Assembly (NCBI GenBank): GCA_020444545.1
Contig: JAHLKT010000004.1
Coordinates: 310,001-374,000, forward strand
DNA length: 64,000 nt
Direction: 5' to 3'
From: Desulfarculaceae bacterium
Lineage (GTDB): Bacteria > Desulfobacterota > Desulfarculia > Desulfarculales > Desulfarculaceae
The position numbers were made by a program, and so were the translations under genes. Shown here piece by piece: positions 42,156 through 50,154 of the stretch (position 1 is its first letter; each line of letters opens with the position of its first letter). The notes under the pieces were generated by a model. It saw only the letters and a list, made by a program, of their open reading frames with translations, was not told where the DNA came from and searched no databases.

Positions 42156-44417
42156 ATGGCCGACATCGCCTCCAAGGCCATGCCGCCCAACCAGCCTGAC
42201 GCCCAAAGCCGCCTCTGGGCCACCCTTGTGCGCTTTGTGCTGCTCTTCATCCCCGTGGCCGCCTTCCTCACCATAACTGTCTATATCTTCTATCAAATCG
42301 AGGCCAACAACGAGCGGCGCCTGCTCATGAGCGAGCAGCACAACCAGGTGCAGCTGGAGCGGGAGACCCTGGCCACCATCCTGGAGGATGTGGTAACCGA
42401 CACCCTGGTGCAGGCCCAGCACCATCTGCTCCGGGACTGGCCCACCCCCCCCACCCTCACCGCCCTGCGCCGCCTGAGCGAAGAGTTCATGGGCTTCGCC
42501 GAAACCACCCGCATGTACGGGCGCATCAGTTTCATCGACACCAAGGGCACCGAGCTGGTGCGGGTGGACTACCGGGGCGGCCGGGCCCACCTGACCCCCG
42601 AGAGCCTGGCGGTGGATTTGGCCGACCGCCCCTGGGTCCAGCGCGCCTTGGCCTTGCAGCCGGGCCAGGTCTACATCTCCCCCCTGGTCCTCAACAGCTC
42701 GTCGGCCCTGGAGCCGATCATCCGGGTGGCCGCGCCGGTGTTCAGCCAGCTGGGCGTGCGCCTGGGCCTGGTGGTAATGGACTACAAGGCCGCGCGCGCC
42801 CTGAAGAAGCTGGCCGGCCTGCGCCCCGAGCGGGGCATGAGCATGCTCCTGGGCCAGGAGGGCCGGCGCTTGATGATCGCCGACGCCACCAACCGGGAGA
42901 GCCAGAACAAGGAGCGCGGCTTTGCCGAGACCTGGCCCCAGGCCTGGCAGCGGCTCTCCAGCGAGGAGCAAGGGCAGTTCTTCGAAAAGGCCGGCCTGTT
43001 CACCTGGGCCACGGTGCGCCCGCCCGTGGAGGGCTCGGGCCATCCTTGGTGGAAAATCGTCTCCCTGGTGCCAGAGGCCCAGGTGGACGCGGCGGTGGGC
43101 ATCTACCTGATGCAGCTCACCCAGCTGCTCACCGTGGTTCTGTTCGTGGCGGGCATCATCTGCTGGTTCCTGGCCTGGGCCCAGGTGCGCCACCGCCAGG
43201 CCCAGCGGGCCCTGGCCCAGAGCGAGCAGCGCCTCCGGGACATCCTCACCTACTCCCCGGCGGTTATCTTTCTGAAGGACCTGGAGGGGCGCTACCTGCT
43301 AATCAACCGGCGCTACGAGGAGCTGTTCCACATCCCCCAGGCCGACGTGGTGGGCATGACCGACGCGGACCTGTTCCCCGCGCCCATCGCCCAGAAGTTC
43401 CGCGAGAACGACAAGGAGGTGCTGGCCAAGGGCCGCCCCCTGCACCGCGAGGAGCAAGCCCCCCAGGACGACGGCCTGCACACCTACCTCTCGGCCAAGT
43501 TCCCCCTGCGCGACCTCCGGGGGGTGAATTACGGCGTCTGCGGCATCAGCACGGACATCACCTCCCTGAAGCAGGCTCAGGCCCAGCTGAGCCAGGCCAA
43601 GGAAGAGGCCGAGGCGGTGAATCGGGAACTTTTGGAGAAGCAGGGTCGCCTGGACGAGGACCTGAAGGCGGCGGCCGGCATCCAGCGCACCCTGCTGCCC
43701 TACAACCTGCCCCGCTTCCCCCATCTGGAGCTGGCCTGGAAGTTCGCGCCCAGCGAGGTGATCGGCGGCGACCTGTTCCACGCCCAACCCCTGGGGCCGG
43801 ATCACTTGTGCCTGTACATGCTCGACGTGGCCGGCCACGGGGTGCCCGCCGCCCTGGTCACGGTTTCGGTGCACGAGACCCTGGACCCGGCCAGCGGACA
43901 CGTGATGCGCATGGACCAGGACGGCCGGGTGCGGGTGACCCCGCCCGGCGAGGTGCTGGCCATCCTGGACCGGGAGTACCCCCTGGAGCGCTTCGAGAAG
44001 AGCTTCTCCATCGTGTACATGCTCTTGGAGATGAACAGCGGCCGCCTGACCTACTCCAGCGCGGGCCACCCTCCGCCCATCCTGATGCGCGCCGGGGGCG
44101 GCCAGGAGCAGCTGGAGGCCGGGGGCACCCTCATCGGCCTGGACGGGGCGGTTCCCTTCGAGGAAGAGAGCCTGCAACTGGCCCCGGGCGACAAGCTCAT
44201 CTTCTACACCGACGGGGTGGTGGAGTACGGCGAGCCCGGCAAAGAGCTGTTCGGCATGGAGCGCTTCCTGCGCTATCTGGAGCGGCGCGCCGCCCGGCCG
44301 GTGTCGGCCCTGCTGGAAGGCATGTGGCAGGAGCTGTTGGCCTTCGGCCGGGGACGGCCCCCGGCCGACGACGTGAGCCTCATGGGTCTGGAGTACAAGG
44401 GACGGCGGGACTCATAG
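42156..44417 (+). CDS. Membrane sensor with extracytoplasmic domain, PAS and SpoIIE/RsbU-type PP2C phosphatase
   Basis: A 753-residue sensor phosphatase. Helices at about residues 22-45 and 312-335 frame a periplasmic sensor domain of the Cache kind. A PAS domain follows (about 360-470; DILTYSPAVIFLKDLEGRYLLINRRYEELF), then a coiled linker and the SpoIIE phosphatase domain (about 505-750; FAPSEVIGGDLF, LDVAGHGVPAALVT, IFYTDGVVEYG, DDVSLMGLEYKG) with its metal-binding aspartates. It probably dephosphorylates the divergently encoded STAS protein in response to an external cue. Start 42156 was preferred over ATG 42147 because GGGAG is correctly spaced only for the former. Confidence 0.92.
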   Translation: MADIASKAMPPNQPDAQSRLWATLVRFVLLFIPVAAFLTITVYIFYQIEANNERRLLMSEQHNQVQLERETLATILEDVVTDTLVQAQHHLLRDWPTPPTLTALRRLSEEFMGFAETTRMYGRISFIDTKGTELVRVDYRGGRAHLTPESLAVDLADRPWVQRALALQPGQVYISPLVLNSSSALEPIIRVAAPVFSQLGVRLGLVVMDYKAARALKKLAGLRPERGMSMLLGQEGRRLMIADATNRESQNKERGFAETWPQAWQRLSSEEQGQFFEKAGLFTWATVRPPVEGSGHPWWKIVSLVPEAQVDAAVGIYLMQLTQLLTVVLFVAGIICWFLAWAQVRHRQAQRALAQSEQRLRDILTYSPAVIFLKDLEGRYLLINRRYEELFHIPQADVVGMTDADLFPAPIAQKFRENDKEVLAKGRPLHREEQAPQDDGLHTYLSAKFPLRDLRGVNYGVCGISTDITSLKQAQAQLSQAKEEAEAVNRELLEKQGRLDEDLKAAAGIQRTLLPYNLPRFPHLELAWKFAPSEVIGGDLFHAQPLGPDHLCLYMLDVAGHGVPAALVTVSVHETLDPASGHVMRMDQDGRVRVTPPGEVLAILDREYPLERFEKSFSIVYMLLEMNSGRLTYSSAGHPPPILMRAGGGQEQLEAGGTLIGLDGAVPFEEESLQLAPGDKLIFYTDGVVEYGEPGKELFGMERFLRYLERRAARPVSALLEGMWQELLAFGRGRPPADDVSLMGLEYKGRRDS

Positions 44418-44846
44418 GTTGGACCGCGCCCATTGCACGATGCTCTCCGCGGGCAGGGCCCCGGAGGTGCGGGCTATCTCGCGGCCGCCCCGGAACATGA
44501 TCATAGTGGGGATGGAGGAGATGCCCAGGGAGGAGGCCAGGGCCTGCTCCTGCTCGGTGTTCACCTTAATGAGGCGCACCGCAGGGCCCAGCTTGGCGGC
44601 GGCCTGGGCAAAGGCCGGGGCCATCATCTTGCAGGGGCCGCACCAGGCGGCCCAGAAGTCCACCAGCAGAGGCAGGGACTCGGAGCTCATCATCTTTTGA
44701 AAGGTGGCGGTGTTCACCTCCACCGGATGGGCGGGCAACAGCTCGCCCTTGCAACGGCCGCACACCGGCCCCTGCGCCAGGCGCTCGGGGGGAACGCGGT
44801 TGGTGGCGGCGCAGGCGGGGCATACAACGTGAATGGCATCGGACAT
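44412..44846 (-). CDS. trxC: Thioredoxin 2-type protein (TrxC-like)
   Basis: A 144-residue thioredoxin with an N-terminal zinc ribbon: CPAC and, 19 residues on, CGRC, as in TrxC. The thioredoxin domain carries the redox motif WCGPC (in VDFWAAWCGPCKM) and cis-proline segment SSIPTMIMF. It reduces disulfides in the cytoplasm and the zinc ribbon modulates its redox response. ATG 44846 has AGGAGG seven bases before it. It overlaps the end of the convergent phosphatase gene by six bases. Confidence 0.94.
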   Translation of the reverse strand: MSDAIHVVCPACAATNRVPPERLAQGPVCGRCKGELLPAHPVEVNTATFQKMMSSESLPLLVDFWAAWCGPCKMMAPAFAQAAAKLGPAVRLIKVNTEQEQALASSLGISSIPTMIMFRGGREIARTSGALPAESIVQWARSNL

Positions 44847-44954
44847 GTCTTTTCCTCCTGGGTTCATGGGCCCGCCGGGGCAGCGGCGTCATATAAAATA
44901 ATAAGTCGCCTGAATGTGCTTTGCAGCCCCGCGTCCTGGGTTTAGGCTGAAAAA

Positions 44955-46112
44955 ATGACCTCCAACCCCACCCCCGCGCCCAAGCCCGGTCTGGCCGCCA
45001 TCGTATTGGCCGCTGGAGCCTCTCGCCGCATGGGCCGCTTCAAACCCCTGCTGGACCTGGGCGGCCTCAGCGTCCTGGACCGGGTGGTGGGCCTGCTCCA
45101 GGACAGTGGCGCCCATCCGGTGCTGGTGATCACCGGCAACCGGGCCGAGGAGCTGGCCCCCGTGGCGCGTGGCCTGGGGGCCCTGCCGATCCATAACCCG
45201 GCTCACGGCGAGGGCATGTTCACCTCCATCCAGGCCGGGGTGGCCGCCCTGCCCCCCGGCACGGAGGCCTTCTTCCTGCTGCCCGTGGACATACCCCTGG
45301 TGCGGCCCCACACCCTGGGCCGCCTGCTGGCCGCCCGCGCGGGCGGGCTGGGGCCGGTGCTCCTGCCCTCTTATCAAGGCGAACCCGGCCACCCCCCGCT
45401 CATCGATGCCACCCTGGCCCCGGCCATCGCCGCCTGGGACGGATCCGGCGGGCTGCGCGGCTTTTGGCTGGCCAATCCCGAGCTGACCGTGCCGGTGCCC
45501 GTGGCCGACCGCTTCGTGCTGCGCGATCTGGACACGCCCCAGCAGTATGAGGGCCTCTTGGCCGAGCTGCCCGGCCGCGCGGTGCCGGACCGGGAGGAGT
45601 GCCTGGCCCTGCTGAGCCAGGTGGCCGGGGCCAATGACGAGCTGGTGGCCCATTGCAGGGCGGTCGGGGCGGTGGCCCTGGCCCTGGCCAACGCCCTGAA
45701 CGCGGCAGGCCACGGGCTGGACCAGCGCCTGGCCCTGGCCGGGGGCCTGCTGCACGACGTGGCCAAGGGCGCGCCGGGCCACGCCGAGGCAGGCGCGGCC
45801 ATGCTGCATGACCTGGGCTATGCGAAGGTGGCGCCTCTGGCCGCGGCCCACATCGACCTGCCGGAGGGGGCGCCCCTGGACGAGGCAGCCCTGGTGCATT
45901 TGGCCGACAAGCTGGTGGCGGGCAGCAGGCTGGTGGATTTGGATGATCGCTTCGCGGGCAAGCTGGGCGCGCCCCGCCTGGAGGCCGAGGTGCGCGCGGC
46001 CATCATGCGCCGCCGGGACAGGGCGCGGGGCCTGGTGCAAGAGGTGGAGCAAACCACGGGGCGCGGCCTGGATGAGATCCTGGCGGGCCTGGACCTGCGC
46101 TTGGGGGAATAA
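44955..46112 (+). CDS. Nucleotidyltransferase (MocA/YgfJ-like) fused to an HD domain
   Basis: A 385-residue fusion. Residues about 12-205 are a MobA/MocA-like NTP transferase (VLAAGASRRMGRFKPLL, LLPVDIPLVRP). In related proteins this domain adds CMP to molybdopterin for molybdenum hydroxylases. Residues about 225-365 are an HD phosphohydrolase (GLLHDVAKGAPGH with the metal His-Asp pair, AAAHIDLPEG). Similar NTP-transferase proteins with an adjacent histidine phosphatase are seen in Desulfovibrio. Here too a histidine phosphatase gene follows by five bases. No molybdoenzyme is in the window, so the cofactor assignment is tentative; sugar or alditol nucleotide metabolism is possible. Confidence 0.85.
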   Translation: MTSNPTPAPKPGLAAIVLAAGASRRMGRFKPLLDLGGLSVLDRVVGLLQDSGAHPVLVITGNRAEELAPVARGLGALPIHNPAHGEGMFTSIQAGVAALPPGTEAFFLLPVDIPLVRPHTLGRLLAARAGGLGPVLLPSYQGEPGHPPLIDATLAPAIAAWDGSGGLRGFWLANPELTVPVPVADRFVLRDLDTPQQYEGLLAELPGRAVPDREECLALLSQVAGANDELVAHCRAVGAVALALANALNAAGHGLDQRLALAGGLLHDVAKGAPGHAEAGAAMLHDLGYAKVAPLAAAHIDLPEGAPLDEAALVHLADKLVAGSRLVDLDDRFAGKLGAPRLEAEVRAAIMRRRDRARGLVQEVEQTTGRGLDEILAGLDLRLGE

Positions 46113-46117
46113 CAGAC

Positions 46118-46702
46118 ATGATCTATCTGCTCAGGCATGGCGAAATAACCCAGAGCAAGCCGCGCCGCATGGTGGGACAGGCCGACCTGCCCCTGACCGA
46201 GCTGGGCCGCGCCCAGGCCGGGTGGTGGCGCGGCGAGCTGGCCGGGCACCAGTTCCGCGAGATCGTGTGCAGCGACCTGTCGCGTTGCGTGGGGACCGCC
46301 GAGATCGTGGCGAATGGGCGGCCGGTGCGCCAAGACCCGGCCTGGCGCGAGGTGTCCCTGGGCGAGTGGACCGGTCTGAGCCACGAGGAGATCGAGGCCC
46401 GCTTCCCGGGGGAATGGGAGCAGCGCGGGGCCAACCTGGCCCAGCACCGCACCCAGGGCGGCGAGAGCTTCGCCGAGGTGGCCGCCCGCGCCCTGCCCGC
46501 CCTGGAGGCCCTGGCCCAAGGCGAAGGCGACGTATTGGTGGTGAGCCACTCCGGGGTGATGCGCGCCCTGGTCTGCGCCGTGCTGGGCATACCCCTGGGC
46601 CGCCTGCTCAGCCTGGAGATCGGCTATGGCGGGCTGTGCCTCTTGGAGCGCCACCCCACCCGCTGGGTGCTGCACGGCCTCAACCTGCGGCCCGAGGTGT
46701 GA
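46118..46702 (+). CDS. Histidine phosphatase family protein
   Basis: A 194-residue branch-1 histidine phosphatase. The catalytic RHGE motif (residues 6-9) and the second histidine in VVSHSGVMRAL are present, with Glu in WREVSLGEWTGLS. Members include phosphoglycerate mutases and the alpha-ribazole phosphatase CobC. It lies five bases after the nucleotidyltransferase-HD gene and its stop overlaps the porin start (TGATG), so the three are one operon. The substrate is probably a phosphorylated intermediate of the same pathway, which is not identified. Confidence 0.9.
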   Translation: MIYLLRHGEITQSKPRRMVGQADLPLTELGRAQAGWWRGELAGHQFREIVCSDLSRCVGTAEIVANGRPVRQDPAWREVSLGEWTGLSHEEIEARFPGEWEQRGANLAQHRTQGGESFAEVAARALPALEALAQGEGDVLVVSHSGVMRALVCAVLGIPLGRLLSLEIGYGGLCLLERHPTRWVLHGLNLRPEV

Positions 46703-48060
46703 TGGCCCCGTCCCGTCCCCGCTTTTGTTCGGTCATGGCCCTGGCTTGTCTTTTGGTCTGCCTGTCGGCGGGGCCGGGCGGCCGGGCGCGCGCCGCCACA
46801 CCGGGCTACCTCACCGACGAGATCACCATCCCGGATTCGGTCTACCAGCGGCCCACCCCCCTGAGCAACCTTTTCGCCCCGGAGCGGGCAGAAGGCCTGC
46901 GCGTACAATTAGAGGAGAATTTGAAGGATCTGCCGCCCTTTTGGCGCGACAGCAAGCTGCACCTGAACCTGCGCTCCTTTGTGTTCTATACCCACAGCGA
47001 CCCCGGCGGCCTGGGCCGGGACTGGGCCCTGGGGGGCCGGGCGGAGTACACCTCCGGGTGGCTGGCCCAGCGGCTGCAAGTGGGCCTGGGCCTGTACACC
47101 ACCCAGCCCCTCTACGCTCCGCAAAACGACCTGCCCACCCTACTGCTCTCTCCAGACGGCGAAGGCATCACCGTGCTGGGCCTGGCCTACCTTCGCGTGC
47201 GGCTAATCGAAAAGACCGACCTGTACCTGTTCCGGCAAAGCTTTGACCTGCCTTTCCTGAACCGCCGCGACAGCAAGATGATCCCCAACACCTTCGAGGC
47301 CTACACCCTTCTCAGCCAGACCTGGCCGGTCTGCCATTTCATCTTGTCCCAGGTGACCCGCATAAAGCAGCGGGACGCCGCCAGCTTCGTGAGCATGTCT
47401 CAGGCCGCCGGCGCGGCGGGCAGCGACGAGGGGCTGTCCCTGGGCGGGCTGGTTCTATCCCCCCTGCCGGGGTTCAAGGTGGGGTTCGTGAACCAGTATT
47501 CCTGGGAGGTGACCAACACCCTCTACGCCGAGGCGGACTATGAGAACCGTCTGGGTCCGCTGGAGTACAAGCTGTCGCTGCAATACACCGACCAGCGCAG
47601 CGTGGGCGAGCAACTGGTGGGCCCCTTCACCAGCAACGCCTGGGGAGTGCAGCTCCATGCCGGCCTGGCCGGAGCGGTGCTGTCGGTGGCCTACACCGAG
47701 GTGGACCCGGAGGCCGGGCTGATCCATCCCTACGGCGGCTACCCCGGCTTCACCTCGCTGATCGTGCAGAGTTTCAACCAGGCCGGTGAAAGGGCCTGGG
47801 TGGCCGGGCTGTCCTACGACCTGGCCCGGCTGGGCCTAAAAGGCTGGAGCGCCTTTGCCAACTATGCTCAGGGCAGCACCCCCAGTTCCGAACCCGACGA
47901 GCGCGAAGCGGACCTCACCGTGGACTACCGCCCACTGGAAGGTCCGCTCCAGGGCTTTTGGCTGCGCTTGCGCGGGGCCCATGTGGAGCAAAGCGGCCCC
48001 GGCGCAAGCGACACCCAGCAGTACCAGCTAATCTTGAACTACGACCTTAACCTGCCCTAA
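46702..48060 (+). CDS. Outer-membrane porin, OprD-like
   Basis: A 452-residue outer-membrane protein. A signal peptide covers residues 1-31 (ends ARA). The mature part has OprD-family features: FWRDSKLHLNLRSFVF near the start, LGGRAEYTSGWL, IPNTFEAYTL, and a run of alternating strands to the C-terminus (YQLILNYDLNLP). It would form an 18-strand channel for small acids or peptides. The upstream start at 46702 overlaps the phosphatase stop. It is the last gene of the three-gene operon and converges on the acyl-CoA dehydrogenase gene, whose end is nine bases away. Confidence 0.87.
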   Translation: MAPSRPRFCSVMALACLLVCLSAGPGGRARAATPGYLTDEITIPDSVYQRPTPLSNLFAPERAEGLRVQLEENLKDLPPFWRDSKLHLNLRSFVFYTHSDPGGLGRDWALGGRAEYTSGWLAQRLQVGLGLYTTQPLYAPQNDLPTLLLSPDGEGITVLGLAYLRVRLIEKTDLYLFRQSFDLPFLNRRDSKMIPNTFEAYTLLSQTWPVCHFILSQVTRIKQRDAASFVSMSQAAGAAGSDEGLSLGGLVLSPLPGFKVGFVNQYSWEVTNTLYAEADYENRLGPLEYKLSLQYTDQRSVGEQLVGPFTSNAWGVQLHAGLAGAVLSVAYTEVDPEAGLIHPYGGYPGFTSLIVQSFNQAGERAWVAGLSYDLARLGLKGWSAFANYAQGSTPSSEPDEREADLTVDYRPLEGPLQGFWLRLRGAHVEQSGPGASDTQQYQLILNYDLNLP

Positions 48061-48069
48061 GGCGGCGGC

Positions 48070-49209
48070 CTAAACCAAGCGGCGGGCGATGGTGATCTTC
48101 TCCGCCTCCTTGGCTCCCTCGTAAATCTCCAGAATCTTGGCGTGGCGATAGAAACGCTGGATATCGTACTCATCGATGTAGCCGTAGCCACCGTGCATCT
48201 GCAAGGCCTTGTCCGCCACCCACACCGCGGTCTCGCCGGCGTAGTACTTGGCCATGGCGTTGAGCTTGGGATCCAGCTTACCCTGGTCGATGAGCCAGGC
48301 CGCCTTGTAGCAGGCCAGGCGGGCCAGCTCGATGCGGGTGGCCATCTCGGCCAGCTGAAACTGGAGGCCCTGGTTCACGATGAGCGGCTTGCCGAAGGCG
48401 ATGCGCTCCTGGGTGTACTTGAGGGCCAAGTCCAACGCGCCCTGGGCCAGGCCCACGCCTTCGGCGGCCACGGCGGTGCGGGTCACGTCGAAGAAGTGCA
48501 TGAGCTGGTGGAAGCCGTGTCCGGCCTCGCCCACCAGGTTGGCCACCGGCACCCGCACCTGCTCGAAGCTCACCTCGGCGGTGTCGCTGGCCCGGATGCC
48601 CATCTTGCCGTGGATCTTGTTGGCGCTCACCCCCTCCCGGTCGGCCTCCACGATGATAGTGCTGTGGCGGGCGTAACGGCCGGCCTCCTCGGGCTCGGTG
48701 ATGGCGAAGACCAGGTAGTAGTCGCAGATGGTGCCGTTGGTGATGAACATCTTGTTGCCGGTGATCACGAACTCGTCGCCTTCGCGCACCGCCTTGGTGC
48801 GGGCGGCGGCCACGTCGGTGCCCGCGTCCGGTTCGCTGAAGGCCCCGGCGGCCACCATTTCGCCGGTGACCAGGGGCGGCAGGAACTTCTGCTTCTGCTC
48901 CTCGCTGCCGTAGAAGTGGATCAGCTGGGAGCCGAAGGAGCGGGCCTCGACGCACTGGCCCACGCCCAGGTCCACCCGGCACAGCTCCTCGGTGATCAGG
49001 GCCTGCTCCAAAAAGCCGTAGCCCGCGCCGCCGTATTCTTCGGGGATGGTGGGGCCCACCAGGCCCACCTCGGCCGCCTTGAGGCACACCTCGGTGGGGT
49101 ATTTCTCTTCGCGGTCGTACTCGGCGGCGATGGGCGCTATCTCTTGGCGGGCAAAGCGCCGCGCGGTTTCCTGGATCAGGCGTTGTTCCTCGCTAAGCTC
49201 GAAATCCAT
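48070..49209 (-). CDS. Acyl-CoA dehydrogenase
   Basis: A 379-residue FAD-dependent acyl-CoA dehydrogenase of normal length. The signature AGAFSEPDAGTDVAAARTKA binds FAD and substrate, QMHGGYGYIDEYDIQRFYRHA is the second signature, and the catalytic base is expected at Glu in ILEIYEGAKE. It introduces a 2,3 double bond into an acyl-CoA and passes electrons to electron-transfer flavoprotein. ATG 49209 has GAGAGG upstream. It is the last gene of the operon that imports (Liv), activates (acyl-CoA ligase) and then oxidises one carboxylate. Short- or branched-chain acyl-CoA is likely but not proven. Confidence 0.94.
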   Translation of the reverse strand: MDFELSEEQRLIQETARRFARQEIAPIAAEYDREEKYPTEVCLKAAEVGLVGPTIPEEYGGAGYGFLEQALITEELCRVDLGVGQCVEARSFGSQLIHFYGSEEQKQKFLPPLVTGEMVAAGAFSEPDAGTDVAAARTKAVREGDEFVITGNKMFITNGTICDYYLVFAITEPEEAGRYARHSTIIVEADREGVSANKIHGKMGIRASDTAEVSFEQVRVPVANLVGEAGHGFHQLMHFFDVTRTAVAAEGVGLAQGALDLALKYTQERIAFGKPLIVNQGLQFQLAEMATRIELARLACYKAAWLIDQGKLDPKLNAMAKYYAGETAVWVADKALQMHGGYGYIDEYDIQRFYRHAKILEIYEGAKEAEKITIARRLV

Positions 49210-49251
49210 GTCAGCCTCTCTTTTGACAAGGGCCATGCGGCCGATAACAGA

Positions 49252-50148
49252 TCATCGTTTTGCCGGACCGCGGCCATAGTAGGCGGCCAGGGCCGCCCAG
49301 GGCGTGTCCGGATAGCGCCGCTCAACGTCGGCGTAGGCAATCCGCGCCTTTTCGCCGCCCAGGGTCAGGTGCTCCACCCGGGCCTGCAAGTAGGCGCGCT
49401 GGGCTTCCTCCAGCCCGGGCAGGGTGGCCACCGCCAGGCTGATCAACCCCCGCTCCCAAGAGGCGGGCAGCCAGCCCCAGGCCCGCCATAGCCAGCGCCG
49501 GGGCGCGGGCCATCCGGCCAGGGGCCGGTTGCACAGGGCCAGGCGGGGCGGACGGCAGAACCAATCCCGGTCCACTTCTTTCAAGCGTGGCTGGTAGCGC
49601 CCCGCGCAGATGTTCTGCGGCGAGGCCGGCTCTCCGCCCGGCCCTTGGAAGGTGACGCCGTAATAGACGTCCACCACCATGGCTCCGCCGCGTAGGCCGG
49701 GCCAACCCGGGGTAGGCCCCGCTCCGGGGGCCAGCAGGGCCACGCTGTGCGGGCTTTTGCCTTGGGCGTCTTGCAGAAAAGCCAGGCAGCCGCGCACCCC
49801 CCAGGGCTCGACCAGGCGCAGGTAGATGTCGCACTGCTGGTCGCACCAGCCCTTGCCGTTGAGCAGAACCCTGACCGGGCCCAGGTCTTGCTCCCGGCCC
49901 ACCGGGCGCACCAGGGCGTGCACGTAATCGCGCAACGCGGCCAGGGCCTGGTCATGCCCCGCGCCCGCGGGCAGGCGGCTCTCCACCGCCCGCAGGGCCG
50001 CATGATACACCAGGCCGGCCTGATGGCTGAGTAAAAAGCGGGCGGCCAGGCCGGACCACACCACCAGGACGGCCATGGCCAAAACCAGGGCCAGGCCCCG
50101 GATGGCCCAGGGTCCGGGCCGCCTCGCTTGGGCGGGCCCGGCCCTCAT
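49252..50148 (-). CDS. Membrane-anchored transglutaminase-like protein
   Basis: A 298-residue protein with a signal-anchor helix at about residues 16-38 and a periplasmic domain. A transglutaminase-like (papain-type) triad can be traced: Cys in NGKGWCDQQCDIYL (near 100), His in SPHSVALL (near 133) and Asp in MVVDVYYGVTF (near 160). The last 60 residues look like a tetratricopeptide-type helical pair (LEEAQRAYLQARVEH, IAYADVERRYPDTPWAALAAYYG). I do not recognise a named family. It starts seven bases after the acyl-CoA ligase gene and lies before the acyl-CoA dehydrogenase gene, an unexpected partner for a carboxylate-oxidation operon. Confidence 0.75.
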   Translation of the reverse strand: MRAGPAQARRPGPWAIRGLALVLAMAVLVVWSGLAARFLLSHQAGLVYHAALRAVESRLPAGAGHDQALAALRDYVHALVRPVGREQDLGPVRVLLNGKGWCDQQCDIYLRLVEPWGVRGCLAFLQDAQGKSPHSVALLAPGAGPTPGWPGLRGGAMVVDVYYGVTFQGPGGEPASPQNICAGRYQPRLKEVDRDWFCRPPRLALCNRPLAGWPAPRRWLWRAWGWLPASWERGLISLAVATLPGLEEAQRAYLQARVEHLTLGGEKARIAYADVERRYPDTPWAALAAYYGRGPAKR

Positions 50149-50154
50149 GGCCGC

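Noticed and set aside
45808-46701. N-terminal extension that would fuse about 298 residues to the porin
   Set aside because: It overlaps two real genes in another frame and has no family features. The porin has its own signal peptide starting at 46702.
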